DNA of 64,000 nucleotides from Rhodococcus maanshanensis NBRC 100610 (GTDB lineage Bacteria > Actinomycetota > Actinomycetes > Mycobacteriales > Mycobacteriaceae), in contig NZ_BCXA01000031.1 of the NCBI RefSeq assembly GCF_001894865.1, forward strand, positions 48,310-112,309, read 5' to 3'. The translations under genes were made by a program, and so were the position numbers. The first letter of the stretch is position 1. The number at the start of each line of letters is the position of its first letter. The notes under the pieces were generated by a model. That model had not been told where the DNA came from, ran no database searches, and was given only the letters and a program-made list of their open reading frames with translations. Below are positions 8,177-17,745 of this stretch, piece after piece.

Positions 8177-9346
8177 ATGCGCACGAACGGGTACAAGCTG
8201 GCCGCACTCGCGCTCGTCACGGCAATCGGGGGTGTCGTCGCGCTGGCCGTGGCGATGTTCGATCAGTCCTTCTCCGACCGGGTTCCGGTGACCGTCGTCG
8301 CCCAGCGCGCGGGCCTGGTGATGGATCCGGGCGCCAGGGTGAAGATGGCGGGCGTCACCGTCGGCGCCGTCGAGTCGATCACCCAGTCCGGCGAGTCCAC
8401 CGCGCTCCTGTCGCTGCTGATCGATCCCAATGCACTCGACGCGATCCCGGCGAACGTCGACGTGCAGGTCACGTCGAACACGGCGTTCGGAGCCAAGTAC
8501 GTCAGCATGTCCGCGCCCGAGCATCCCAGCACGGAGCGGCTCGCCGCGGGTTCGACCATCGATGCCTCGCACGTGACGGTGGAGATGAACACGGTCTTCG
8601 AGAACCTGACCGAGGTGCTGCGCACGGTGCAGCCCGAGAAGCTGGACGCCACGCTGGCCGCCCTCTCGTCCGCGCTGCAGGGACGCGGTGACCGGCTCGG
8701 TGTCGCACTGGGACAGGCGGACTCGTCGCTGGTCGAGTTCGCGACGGCCAGGGGCGCGCTGGACCAGGTGCTGACCGAGCTGCCGCCGGTGACCGACACC
8801 TACGCCGCGATCGCCCCGGACCTGATGCGTTCGCTCGGCGCCCTGACCACCACCGGGAACACCGTGGTGGACCGGCAGGCGGACCTGGACCTGTTACTGC
8901 TCGAGGTGACGGGGCTCGCGAACACCGGGGGCGAGGTGTTGACACAGAACAGCAACGCAGCCGTCGACGTGGTCTCGCTGCTGCGCCCGACCGCGGTGCT
9001 CCTCGAGGAGTACTCGCCGGTGATCCCCTGCATGTTCACCGGACTGCAGGAGAGCAAGAAGATCGGCGACGGTGCGTACAACGGACAGCCGGGAATCAAG
9101 ATGTCGATCGGCCTGATCGCGGGCACCGAGCCCTATCACTACCCGGACGACCTGCCCAAGGTCGCGGCGACCGGCGGCCCGCACTGCATGGGACTGCCAC
9201 TGCGTGACCCGAACGTCAACGCTCCCTTCCTGGTAACCGATATCGGAGTGAATCCCTTTGACCCGCAGCGTCAACCGAATGGCGGCATGCCGAGCGGTGC
9301 GACAGCGAACCTGATGACCTACCTGTTCGGAACGGCGGTCCGATGA
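8177..9346 (+). CDS. mceA: Mce family protein A
   Basis: The ATG at 8177 gives 389 residues, with GGGAGG just upstream. A single N-terminal membrane anchor (about residues 8-29) is followed by the MlaD/Mce domain (about 36-115, with GLVMDPGARVKMAGVTVGAV) and a long helical region. This is the usual layout of Mce proteins, which form hexameric rings and a tunnel carrying lipids across the envelope. The C-terminal part contains SPVIPCMFTGLQ, a conserved cysteine-containing segment typical of MceA. It overlaps mceB by ATGA. Confidence 0.93.
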   Translation: MRTNGYKLAALALVTAIGGVVALAVAMFDQSFSDRVPVTVVAQRAGLVMDPGARVKMAGVTVGAVESITQSGESTALLSLLIDPNALDAIPANVDVQVTSNTAFGAKYVSMSAPEHPSTERLAAGSTIDASHVTVEMNTVFENLTEVLRTVQPEKLDATLAALSSALQGRGDRLGVALGQADSSLVEFATARGALDQVLTELPPVTDTYAAIAPDLMRSLGALTTTGNTVVDRQADLDLLLLEVTGLANTGGEVLTQNSNAAVDVVSLLRPTAVLLEEYSPVIPCMFTGLQESKKIGDGAYNGQPGIKMSIGLIAGTEPYHYPDDLPKVAATGGPHCMGLPLRDPNVNAPFLVTDIGVNPFDPQRQPNGGMPSGATANLMTYLFGTAVR

Positions 9347-10380
9347 AGGTGCTGGGACACAGGGTGCGTGGGTACACCGTCAAGTTCGGGATCTTCGTGC
9401 TGGTGATGCTGCTGGTGAACGCGGGACTGATCCTCGTGTTCGGCCAGTTGCGTGGCGGCGGCGCGAGCGCGTACGCCGCCGAGTTCACCAGCGTGTCCGG
9501 GCTCAAGCCCGGCGACAAGGTGCGGATCGCGGGGGTGCCGGTTGGCGCGGTCAGCTCGGTCGAGCTAGGCGAGAACCGCCGGGCACAGGTGGAGTTCACG
9601 GTCGACGCCGGGAACACGGTCACCGTCGTGACCAGGGCCGCGGTGCGATACCAGGACCTGGTCGGCAACCGGTACCTCGAGCTGCTCGACAGTCCGGGCA
9701 CCTCAGAGCCGCTGGTCGAGGGTGCGACCATCCCGGTCGAACGCACGGCGCCCGCACTGGATCTCGATGCCCTGCTCGGCGGTTTCAAACCGCTCTTCCA
9801 GGCCCTGGATCCGGAGCAGGTGAACGCACTGTCGATGTCGCTGCTGGAGGTGTTCCAGGGGCAGTCCGGGACCGTCACGTCGGTGCTCGCGCACACGGGC
9901 ACGCTCACCAACACCCTGGCGGACCGCGACGAGCTGATCGGTCGGGTGATCGACAATCTCGACGGGGTGCTGAACGAACTGCGCACTCGCGGTGGGCAGT
10001 TCAGCGGAACCCTGGACCACCTGCAGCAGCTGGTCAGCGGTCTGGACACGGACCGTCAGTTGATCGGCGATGCGGTCACGAGCGTGAACACCGCCACCGG
10101 CACCTTCGCCGACCTGCTCACCGACACGCGGCCGAACATCGCGGGCACCCTGACCGAGCTGAACGCGAGCCTGGATCCGCTGATCGAGCAGCAGGGGGAG
10201 CTCAACCGGATCGTGGAATCGATGCCGGCGAACTACCGGCAGCTCATCCGGGTCGGCGCGTACGGCTCGTTCTTCAACTTCTACCTGTGCGGGATCGCGA
10301 TGAAGGTCGACGGTGCCGACGGCAGGCCGATCACGGTCGACCTGGTCGACCAGAAGACCGGAAGGTGCGCGCCGCGATGA
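9343..10380 (+). CDS. mceB: Mce family protein B
   Basis: A 345-residue Mce subunit starting in an ATGA overlap. The membrane anchor is at about residues 14-34 (FGIFVLVMLLVNAGLILVFG), then the MlaD domain with the core VSGLKPGDKVRIAGVPVGAV. A helical segment with repeated Leu/Asp heptads follows, consistent with the needle region of the Mce hexamer. The C-terminus includes the single cysteine segment FFNFYLCGIA seen in MceB proteins. Confidence 0.93.
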   Translation: MKVLGHRVRGYTVKFGIFVLVMLLVNAGLILVFGQLRGGGASAYAAEFTSVSGLKPGDKVRIAGVPVGAVSSVELGENRRAQVEFTVDAGNTVTVVTRAAVRYQDLVGNRYLELLDSPGTSEPLVEGATIPVERTAPALDLDALLGGFKPLFQALDPEQVNALSMSLLEVFQGQSGTVTSVLAHTGTLTNTLADRDELIGRVIDNLDGVLNELRTRGGQFSGTLDHLQQLVSGLDTDRQLIGDAVTSVNTATGTFADLLTDTRPNIAGTLTELNASLDPLIEQQGELNRIVESMPANYRQLIRVGAYGSFFNFYLCGIAMKVDGADGRPITVDLVDQKTGRCAPR

Positions 10381-11399
10381 GGAACATGGTGGAGAGCCAC
10401 GCGGTGCGGGCCGGGGTGATCGGCCTCGCCGTCACCGCGGCGGTTGTACTGACCGCGCTGCAGTATCAGGACCTTCAGTTCCTGAAGTCCGGGGTGGGGT
10501 ACAGCGCGGTGTTCGACGACGCCAGCGGGCTGGCGGTCGGCGACGAGGTCAACGCCGCGGGGGTGAAGATCGGCACCGTCGAGGAGATCGGTGTCGAGGG
10601 CGGGCGCGCCCTGGTGAGCTTCACCCTCGACGGATCGATCGGGATGGGGGAGAGCACCGCCGCCGCCATCACCACCATGTCGCTGCTCGGCAAGCGGGCC
10701 GTCACCCTCGACCTGACGGATGACGGCCGGATGCCGGTCGGCGGGCAGATCCCGCTCGAACGCACCCGATCGGCGTACTCGTTGCCGGATGTCCTCGGCG
10801 ACCTGACGACCACGGTGGAGGACATCGACCTGGACCAGCTGTCGGCCTCGCTGGACGAGGTGGGGAAGGTGATGGCGGACAGCGCCCCGAATCTGCGGCC
10901 GGCCCTCGACGGCGTCAGCCGGATCTCCACCAGCCTCAGCAGCCGTGACGAGACCCTGCGGGCGCTGCTCGCCGATGCGAACAACGTGGCAGGCCTGCTC
11001 GCCGAGCGCGGCCCACAGGTCAATTCCTTACTCGTGGACGGGAATGCGCTGCTCGGCGAGCTCGTCAGTCGCCAGGGCGCCCTGTCCGAGGTGATCACCA
11101 ACGTCTCAGCCGTCTCGACCCAGTTGAGCGGGCTGGTGCGCGACAACGAGGCGCAGCTGAGCCCGGTTCTCGACGAGCTCAACACCGTGGTGGGGATCCT
11201 GCAGAAGAACCGGGACAACCTGGCACAGGGCATCGACGGGTTGGGGACCTATGTCGGCACCCTCGGCGACACCGTGGCCAGCGGCCCGTTCTACTACGCG
11301 TACATCCAGAACCTGATGCCCGCCCAGTACACCCAGCCGCTGATCAATGCGATGTTCGGGCTGCCGCCCGCCCCGCTGCCGATTCCGGAGGTCCGCTGA
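10377..11399 (+). CDS. mceC: Mce family protein C
   Basis: The ATG at 10377 overlaps the mceB stop and gives 340 residues. The N-terminus is a membrane anchor, followed by the MlaD core DASGLAVGDEVNAAGVKIGT and a long helix. The tail is proline-rich (LPPAPLPIPEV), as is common for MceC and MceD subunits. It is predicted to contribute one subunit of the heterohexamer. Confidence 0.92.
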   Translation: MRNMVESHAVRAGVIGLAVTAAVVLTALQYQDLQFLKSGVGYSAVFDDASGLAVGDEVNAAGVKIGTVEEIGVEGGRALVSFTLDGSIGMGESTAAAITTMSLLGKRAVTLDLTDDGRMPVGGQIPLERTRSAYSLPDVLGDLTTTVEDIDLDQLSASLDEVGKVMADSAPNLRPALDGVSRISTSLSSRDETLRALLADANNVAGLLAERGPQVNSLLVDGNALLGELVSRQGALSEVITNVSAVSTQLSGLVRDNEAQLSPVLDELNTVVGILQKNRDNLAQGIDGLGTYVGTLGDTVASGPFYYAYIQNLMPAQYTQPLINAMFGLPPAPLPIPEVR

Positions 11400-12658
11400 T
11401 GATCACCTGGCGCAGGATGGCCGTCGGCGGGGTTGGGCTCGCACTGGCAGTCGCGGTCGCGGTGTCCGGTTACCTTGCGGTGGACCACTTCCGGCACTAC
11501 CGGGTGACCGCCTACTTCACCTCCGTCACCGGCCTGTACGTCGGTGACGACGTGCGCGTGGTCGGGGTCGACGTCGGCAAGGTGACCGGCATCGACCCGG
11601 AAGGCGACCGGATGCGGGTGCGCCTCGAACTGGATCGCTCGGTGCCCGTGGCGGCGGACGCGAAGGCGGTGATCGTCGCGCAGTCCCTCGTCTCCGCGCG
11701 GTTCGTCCAGCTGACCCCGGCGGTGACGGAGGACTCGACACCGGCCCTGGCCGACGGTGCCGAGATCGGACTCGATCGCACCGCCGTCCCCGTCGAATGG
11801 GATCGGGTCAAGCAGGAACTGGGCCGGGCGGCGGAGGCATTGGGACCGAACGGGGACGATCGCGGTCCCGCGGCGAACCTGCTCGACGGGGCGGGAACGG
11901 CGTTGCAGGGCAACGGTGCCGCGTTGGGGGAGTCCGTGGTGGAGCTGTCGCGGGCGATGAGCACCCTCTCCGGCAGCGGCGGTGACCTGTTCGGCACGAT
12001 CCGAGGTCTGCAGGCTTTCACCACCGCCTTGGCCGCCAGCAACGAGCAGATCGTGCAGTTCCAGGGCCGCCTTGCCACGGTGACGGGGGTACTGGCCGAG
12101 AGCCGAACGCAATTGGCGCCCGCGCTGGCACAGCTGGACACCGCGATCGCCGACGTGCAGCGTTTCGTCGCCCAGAACCGGGCCGGTCTGACCGGGCAGG
12201 TACGCAAGCTCGCGGACGTGTCGCAGGTGTTGGTGGACAAGAAGGACGGCCTCGAGAAGGTGCTGCACCTGGGGCCGACCGCATTGTCGAACTACTACAA
12301 CGTCTATCGGCCGGCGCAGGGCGCGATGGTCGGGGTGCCCGCCTTCCAGAACATCGGCAACCCGATCGACCTGATATGCGGCGGCATCGCGGGCCTGGCG
12401 AACGAGACGTCCGAGAAGGGCGCGGAACTGTGTGCCCAGTACCTCGGTCCGCTGCTGAACACCGTCCGGGCCAACTACCCGGACCTGAGTCTCAATCCGA
12501 CGCGTGCGCTCGGCGCCACCCCGGACCAGTTGGTGTACAGCGAACCGCAGTTGAAGCCGGCGGCGGCCGGCACGTCGATGCCTGCGCTGACCATGCCGAC
12601 GGTTCCGGTGCCGCCGAATCTGGCCGAGCTGATGACACCAGGGAGGTCGACCCGATGA
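11399..12658 (+). CDS. mceD: Mce family protein D
   Basis: A 419-residue Mce subunit whose ATG shares a base with the mceC stop. It has an N-terminal anchor (GLALAVAVAVSGYLAV), the MlaD core VTGLYVGDDVRVVGVDVGKV and an extended helical region. The C-terminal portion after about residue 330 (YSEPQLKPAAAG, then PTVPVPPN) is Pro/Ala-rich and probably disordered, as in mycobacterial MceD. Two cysteines (LICGG and ELCAQY) are conserved features of the family. Confidence 0.92.
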   Translation: MITWRRMAVGGVGLALAVAVAVSGYLAVDHFRHYRVTAYFTSVTGLYVGDDVRVVGVDVGKVTGIDPEGDRMRVRLELDRSVPVAADAKAVIVAQSLVSARFVQLTPAVTEDSTPALADGAEIGLDRTAVPVEWDRVKQELGRAAEALGPNGDDRGPAANLLDGAGTALQGNGAALGESVVELSRAMSTLSGSGGDLFGTIRGLQAFTTALAASNEQIVQFQGRLATVTGVLAESRTQLAPALAQLDTAIADVQRFVAQNRAGLTGQVRKLADVSQVLVDKKDGLEKVLHLGPTALSNYYNVYRPAQGAMVGVPAFQNIGNPIDLICGGIAGLANETSEKGAELCAQYLGPLLNTVRANYPDLSLNPTRALGATPDQLVYSEPQLKPAAAGTSMPALTMPTVPVPPNLAELMTPGRSTR

Positions 12659-13761
12659 CGAAGCGCGCGTGGGGGATCGGCGGCGCGATGGTGGCCGCCG
12701 CGACGCTGCTGTCCGGCTGCCAGTGGAGCGGGCTGAACTCGGTGGCCCTGCCCGGCGCCGCGGGCCGGGGCGAGGGGAGCTACACCGTGGTGATCGAGAT
12801 GCCCGACGTCACCACGATCAGCCCGAATTCGCCGGTGCTCGTCGATGACGTCACGGTCGGCAGCATCAGCGCCATCGAGACACAGAACTGGCATGCGAGA
12901 GTGACTGTGTCGCTCGAGGATTCGGTACAGCTACCTGCGAACGCGACCGCGAAGATCGGCCAGACCAGCCTGCTCGGCTCCAAGCACATCGCGTTGGCGG
13001 CGCCGACCGATGTCGCACCGGAGGGCAGGCTCGAAGAGGGGTCCGTGATCCCGCTGGCCTCGGCGGGGGTGTATCCGACCACCGAGGAGGCGCTGACCGC
13101 GCTGTCCGTCGTCCTCAACGGTGGCGGGCTCGCCCAGGTGCAGACCATCACCACCGAACTGAACAAGGCGCTCGACGGAAGGCAGGCCGCGGTGCGGGAC
13201 CTGTTGCCGCAGCTGGACTCGCTCACCGAGATCCTGGACCGGCAGCGGGAGGCGATGGTGACCACCATGGCGAACCTTGACCAGTTCGCGGGCGAGATCA
13301 GCTCACAGCGAGACGTTCTCGGTCAGGCCCTCGAGACCCTTGACCCGGCGATGGCGGTGCTGGCAGCGCAGCGCGCCGACCTGACGGCCGCCCTCGACGC
13401 GGTCGGGAGATTCGGCGCCGTGGGGACGGACCTCGTGAACCGGAGCCGCGAGGATCTCAAGGCCGACCTCGCGGCACTGGAGCCGACCCTGGCCAAGGTC
13501 GTCGAGGCGGGGCCGGACCTGATCAACAACCTGGGCAACCTCAGTACCTTCCCGTTCCCGCAGACGGCGATCGACCAGGGCATGCGCGGCGACTACACGA
13601 ATCTGTGGGCGCTGATGGACCTGACCTCGGATCGATTGCGGACCGGGCTCGGCTTCGGAACGCCGTTCGGTCCGCCGCCGTCCGTGTCCGGCGGCATGCC
13701 GACCAACCCGATGACCGCGCCGCTCACGGCCGCGGCAGGCCAGCAGGGGAGCGTTCGATGA
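12655..13761 (+). CDS. mceE: Mce family lipoprotein E
   Basis: The ATG at 12655 gives 368 residues. In place of the uncleaved anchor of its neighbours, the N-terminus is a lipoprotein signal peptide ending in the lipobox LLSGC, so Cys22 should be the lipidated first residue of the mature protein. MceE subunits (LprK/LprN type) are the lipoprotein member of each mce operon. The MlaD domain follows (TISPNSPVLVDDVTVGSI). It overlaps both neighbours by ATGA. Confidence 0.93.
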   Translation: MTKRAWGIGGAMVAAATLLSGCQWSGLNSVALPGAAGRGEGSYTVVIEMPDVTTISPNSPVLVDDVTVGSISAIETQNWHARVTVSLEDSVQLPANATAKIGQTSLLGSKHIALAAPTDVAPEGRLEEGSVIPLASAGVYPTTEEALTALSVVLNGGGLAQVQTITTELNKALDGRQAAVRDLLPQLDSLTEILDRQREAMVTTMANLDQFAGEISSQRDVLGQALETLDPAMAVLAAQRADLTAALDAVGRFGAVGTDLVNRSREDLKADLAALEPTLAKVVEAGPDLINNLGNLSTFPFPQTAIDQGMRGDYTNLWALMDLTSDRLRTGLGFGTPFGPPPSVSGGMPTNPMTAPLTAAAGQQGSVR

Positions 13762-15071
13762 TCCTGACCCGAATGGTCCGCACGCAGTTGACGATCTTTG
13801 CGGTCATAGCGGTGATCGGCATGACCGCGGCCGCGGTCTCCTACCTGAGGGTTCCGACGGCGCTCGGCATCGGCCGGTACACGGTGACCGTGGAACTGCC
13901 GAATGCCGGAGGCCTGTACCGCAACGCGAACGTCACCTACCGGGGTGACACCGTCGGCCGGGTGCGGGAGGTGCGACTCGACCCGGACAGCGTGCGCGCC
14001 GAGCTGACGTTGGAGAGCGCGGTGCCGGTGCCGAGCAGCGACCTCGAGGTCGCGGTGCGCAGCGTGTCGGCGATCGGCGAGCAGTACCTGGACCTGCAGC
14101 CGACCGGTACCGAGGGGCCCTACCTCGCCGACGGTGACGTCATCGCGGCCACCCAGGTGACCGTGCCGCAGGAGATCGGCCCGGTCCTCGACCAGACGAA
14201 GGCGATGCTGGAATCGGTTCCGCGGGACAAGTTGCGCTCGGTGATCGACGAATCCGCGGCCGCCTTCGCAGGCCGGGCACCGGATCTCGCGCGGCTGTTG
14301 GACTCGACCACCTCGTTCATCGATCAGGCGTCGCAGGCGACCACTCCCGCGACCACGCTGGTGCAGCAGCTCGCCCCGCTGCTCGAGACCCAGGTGGTGA
14401 CCGGCGATCAGATCCGGCAGTGGGCCACGAATGTGGCGCACCTGAGCGGCCAGCTGGCCACCGCCGACGGGTCGGTGCGCGGCGTCCTCGACAAGGGCCC
14501 GGGGTTCGCCGACGAGGCCGACGCGCTGTTCCAGGACCTGCGTCCGACCTTGCCGCTGCTGCTGGCGAACCTGACCAGCACCGAGCAGGTCGCGGTCACC
14601 TACAACGCGTCTCTCGAGCAGGTACTGGTGATCCTGCCTCCGCTCATCGCGGCCCAGGAGACGGTGGTGCAGCGCGGCCAGGCCGACGGCGCCGCCAACG
14701 TCAACTTCCACCTGGAGGCCCAGGACCCGGCGGCCTGCTCGACCGGGTACCTGCCCGCCTCGGAGCGTCGTGATCCGACCCAGATGAGCGTCCCCGACAC
14801 GCCCGCGGACCTCTACTGCAAGGTGCCGCAGGACTCGATCTTCGCGGTACGCGGGTCCAGGAACATCCCGTGCACGGAGGTGCCGGGCAAGCGGGCACCC
14901 AATCCCCAGATCTGCCGCAGCCCGGAGCCTTTCGTCCCGACCGGGACGAACGCGCCAGACGAGCTGTACACGGGCCCAGCGGGTACCCGTCACAGCGATC
15001 TCGCCCCCGCCTCGGCGCCGGCGGAGGGGGCACCGGGATGGCAGCAGCTGCTGACAGGGCCGCGGCCATGA
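13758..15071 (+). CDS. mceF: Mce family protein F
   Basis: The last Mce subunit, 437 residues, starts in an ATGA overlap. It has an N-terminal membrane anchor (LTIFAVIAVIGMTAAAVSYL), the MlaD core NAGGLYRNANVTYRGDTVG and a helical region. The C-terminal part carries several cysteines (DPAACSTGYLPASERR, DLYCKVPQ, NIPCTEVPG, ICRSPEPF) that may form disulphides outside the membrane, as is usual for MceF. It ends in an ATGA overlap with the first Mce-associated gene. Confidence 0.92.
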   Translation: MILTRMVRTQLTIFAVIAVIGMTAAAVSYLRVPTALGIGRYTVTVELPNAGGLYRNANVTYRGDTVGRVREVRLDPDSVRAELTLESAVPVPSSDLEVAVRSVSAIGEQYLDLQPTGTEGPYLADGDVIAATQVTVPQEIGPVLDQTKAMLESVPRDKLRSVIDESAAAFAGRAPDLARLLDSTTSFIDQASQATTPATTLVQQLAPLLETQVVTGDQIRQWATNVAHLSGQLATADGSVRGVLDKGPGFADEADALFQDLRPTLPLLLANLTSTEQVAVTYNASLEQVLVILPPLIAAQETVVQRGQADGAANVNFHLEAQDPAACSTGYLPASERRDPTQMSVPDTPADLYCKVPQDSIFAVRGSRNIPCTEVPGKRAPNPQICRSPEPFVPTGTNAPDELYTGPAGTRHSDLAPASAPAEGAPGWQQLLTGPRP

Positions 15072-15616
15072 CCGAGGTCGACACGGCGGTCCCGGACTCG
15101 TCCGTGGCGGACGGCGGCACCCGATCGTCGTGGGGACGTAGCCGAATCCTGTTGTCCGCATTAATCGGAGCGGCGTCGATCGCGTTGGTGGCAGGTGCCG
15201 TCGTGGCGACCACCACCTATCTCGGCGATCGCGCGCGTGAGGCACACCGTGAGGCACTGGTGGCGGCCGCCGGTGACGGGGTGCTGGCGCTGATCGACCT
15301 GCACACCGGCACCGCGGATGACGACCTGGCGCGGCTGCGCGAGCGGAGCACCGGTGCGTTCGCGAAGGAGCTCGGCGACGGCTCCGACGGCCTCGCGGCG
15401 TCGATCAGGGACGCGGCGGTGAACTCGGACGGGCGGATCGACTCGGCCGCGTTGGTGAGCGAGTCGGGGGAATCGGGCGTGGTGATCGTGGCGGCATCGG
15501 CTCAGGTCGGCAACGCGGACAGCCCGACCGCGACGCCGCGCAGTTACCGGCTGCGGGTGACGATCGACGAGGTCGAGGGCAGGCTGCTGATGTCGGGCGT
15601 GGAGTTCGTGCCGTGA
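15068..15616 (+). CDS. Mce-associated membrane protein 1
   Basis: A 182-residue protein coupled to mceF. It has one transmembrane helix at about residues 28-53 (SALIGAASIALVAGAVVATT) after a short acidic cytoplasmic tail, and an extracytoplasmic domain of roughly 125 residues of the mixed alpha/beta kind seen in Mas proteins (NTF2-like fold). Such proteins follow mceF in most actinobacterial mce operons; the mycobacterial OrfA/OmamA types stabilise the Mce complex. The precise role of this copy cannot be read from sequence. Confidence 0.88.
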   Translation: MTEVDTAVPDSSVADGGTRSSWGRSRILLSALIGAASIALVAGAVVATTTYLGDRAREAHREALVAAAGDGVLALIDLHTGTADDDLARLRERSTGAFAKELGDGSDGLAASIRDAAVNSDGRIDSAALVSESGESGVVIVAASAQVGNADSPTATPRSYRLRVTIDEVEGRLLMSGVEFVP

Positions 15617-16092
15617 ACGGCCGGACGCGTCGGGTCGCGGCGGTCCTGGTGCTTCTCGTGACGCTGCTCGTGACGTCGGCGCTGGTGTGGGCCAACCGGA
15701 CCACGGCGGACCGGGAGTCGGCCCGCGGCGAGGCGCTGGCCGCGGCACCGGAGCGCATCGAGGCGCTGCTGAGCTACGACGCCGGAACGGTGGATGCCGA
15801 CCTCGACGACGCGGTGCGCGGCGCCACCGGGACATTCGCGGAGGGGTTCCGCGATTTCGCGGCGAACACCGTCGCCCCGAAATCGAAGAGCGAGGGCATC
15901 AGTACAAGGGCGCGGGTCGCGGAGACCGGCTACCTCGGCGGGACCGCGGATCAGGCGCGACTGCTCGCCTTCGTCGACCAGATCACCACCAGCACGCGCT
16001 CACCCGCGCCGACCTCGACGTCGAGTCGGGTGACCGTGACGATGGAGCGCGTCGGCGATGATTGGCTGATCGCCGAGATGACCCCGATCTGA
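15613..16092 (+). CDS. Mce-associated membrane protein 2
   Basis: The GTG at 15613 overlaps the previous stop, giving 159 residues. One N-terminal transmembrane helix (VAAVLVLLVTLLVTSALVWA) is followed by an extracytoplasmic domain with a Ser/Thr-rich stretch (SPAPTSTSSR) and the closing pattern DDWLIAEMTPI, typical of Mas proteins. It is the last gene of the operon; the next gene begins 47 bases later and is unrelated to transport. Confidence 0.86.
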   Translation: MNGRTRRVAAVLVLLVTLLVTSALVWANRTTADRESARGEALAAAPERIEALLSYDAGTVDADLDDAVRGATGTFAEGFRDFAANTVAPKSKSEGISTRARVAETGYLGGTADQARLLAFVDQITTSTRSPAPTSTSSRVTVTMERVGDDWLIAEMTPI

Positions 16093-16139
16093 TCGGTGGG
16101 TCGACCGCGTCGCGGCGGCAACGGTGACAGGATCGAGAG

Positions 16140-16988
16140 GTGGATCTTGACGACGTCGCCGACGAGCTCTACGCCCTCGATCCCGCCGAGTTCGTCGCGC
16201 ACCGGACGGCGCGCGCCGCCGAGGCTCGCGAGGGCGGGGACCGGGCACTCGCGACCACGATCACGGCCCTGCGGAGGCCGACGACGGTCGGATGGTTGGT
16301 GAACCTCTTGGCCCGCGAGTCGCCGGACGAGGTCGCGGCGCTGCTCCGATTGGGTGAGGAGCTGCGCGACGCCCAGCGACAGCTGTCCGGCGAGGACCTT
16401 CGGCAGCTGTCCTCGCAGCGTCAGCAGGTCGTCCACGCCCTCGCCCGGCGGGCCGGACGCCTTGCGGCGCAGCGCGGGCGGAAGGTCGGCGAGGGCTCGC
16501 TACGTGAGGTCGGGCAGACCCTGCATGCGGCGCTCGCGGATCCCGAGGTCGCGGACCGGGTCCGCGCGGGCCGCGTGGTCGCGGCGGCCAGCTACAGCGG
16601 ATTCGGGCCGGCCGGGCTGAGCGTCGTCGCCGGGCGGTCTCCGGCGACGACGGCAGCGGAGCCGCCGGACGAAACAGTCGCGTCGGCCGAGGTGGCGGCC
16701 GACGTGCTGGCCGGCGCTCGAACCGAGCTCGCCGAGGCAACCGCGGACCTGGAGCAGGCGACCGAGACCGCAGAGCGCACGCGGGCGGACCTCGAACAGG
16801 CATCAGAGGGGACGGCGGCGATCGAGGCCCGGATCGCCGCGCTCCGCGGCGAACTCGAACGCGCCGAGCAGGAACGGCAGTTCGCGCGGAGCGCCGAGAC
16901 GGCGGCGGCAGAGGCCGCGAAGCAGAGCGAGAGCGACCTTCTCGGTGCCCGTCGGCGGGTCGAGGAGGCCGAGCGGCGACTCCGCTAG
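16140..16988 (+). CDS. Conserved actinobacterial coiled-coil protein
   Basis: A 282-residue protein with no signal peptide. The first 150 residues contain a block I have seen repeatedly in actinobacterial hypothetical proteins (DVADELYALDPAEFVAHRTA, then LRRPTTVGWLVNLLAR). The last hundred residues are a Glu/Ala/Arg-rich coiled coil with heptads (AEATADLEQATETAERTRAD). It is cytoplasmic and very charged. The GTG start has GAGAGG directly against it, a tight but usable spacing. No function is known to me. It is convergent with the next gene. Confidence 0.8.
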   Translation: MDLDDVADELYALDPAEFVAHRTARAAEAREGGDRALATTITALRRPTTVGWLVNLLARESPDEVAALLRLGEELRDAQRQLSGEDLRQLSSQRQQVVHALARRAGRLAAQRGRKVGEGSLREVGQTLHAALADPEVADRVRAGRVVAAASYSGFGPAGLSVVAGRSPATTAAEPPDETVASAEVAADVLAGARTELAEATADLEQATETAERTRADLEQASEGTAAIEARIAALRGELERAEQERQFARSAETAAAEAAKQSESDLLGARRRVEEAERRLR

Positions 16989-17047
16989 CTCGGATAGGAG
17001 GAATCATCGGTCGCTGCGATCACCGGCAGTCGCGAGGCTGTTCGTTG

Positions 17048-17680
17048 TCACGACGCCACGGGTGAAGGTCGGTAGCGGAAGAGATAGGCAGTGGCGGGGT
17101 GGGTGTAGGCGACGCCGCGACCGTTGCTACGGAGTTGGTCGCGGGTGGGGTGTGGGGGTCGGCGCGGCTGCAGATACCGATCCAGGCCGGTGGTGGTGAG
17201 GGCGTAGCGCTCGCGGCGGTGGTCGATGACGGCCGCGAGCAGGTAGTCGGGGTCGAGGTGGGCCAGCCCGGCGTCGGCGTGGCTGTTGTTGACCAGCAGC
17301 CAGGACTGGGGATGCAGGCATCGTTTGACGTGTTCGGAAACCTGGCCGGCATAGAGGGAGATCGCCAGATCCCAGGCAGCCGTGGGCAGTTCGAGCAGTG
17401 TGTGGGTGTAATCACCATGATGGAAGGCGACCTGTGGTTCGCCGGAATAGCCCTTGCGTGCCCGGGCCGCGTGGGTGGCGGAGGTGCCGGTGAAGGCGCG
17501 GTGGGCGCGGGCGTCGGAATCGAGGTAGGTGACGTCGTCCCACACGTAGGAGGGGGCGAGGTCGAGGTAGCTGCCGGGATAGATCACGCGGCGAGCGCCG
17601 GTGTGCTCGGCGACGGCGATGTAGAGGCCGGTGCGATCGCCGATGTGGTCGATGTAGTCGGTGAAGGCGCGGGGGTTCAT
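17048..17680 (-). CDS. Unknown protein with possible Rossmann-like fold, divergent from a TetR regulator
   Basis: The ATG at 17680 has GGGAG eight bases upstream and yields 210 residues. I do not recognise the family. The order of elements (GARRVIYPGSYLDLAPSY, then DDVTYLDSD, then WDLAISLYAG and WLLVNNSHADAG) resembles the alternating strand-helix layout and acidic second strand of class I SAM-dependent methyltransferases, but the glycine-rich motif I is not canonical, so this is a weak inference. It faces a TetR gene across two palindromes and is probably the regulator's target. Confidence 0.7.
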   Translation of the reverse strand: MNPRAFTDYIDHIGDRTGLYIAVAEHTGARRVIYPGSYLDLAPSYVWDDVTYLDSDARAHRAFTGTSATHAARARKGYSGEPQVAFHHGDYTHTLLELPTAAWDLAISLYAGQVSEHVKRCLHPQSWLLVNNSHADAGLAHLDPDYLLAAVIDHRRERYALTTTGLDRYLQPRRPPHPTRDQLRSNGRGVAYTHPATAYLFRYRPSPVAS

Positions 17681-17745
17681 CGCGGTCTCCCGAGTGGGTC
17701 GTCGCTGCGGGTCATGGGTGCCTCCAAAATGGACTCGACTGTGAA

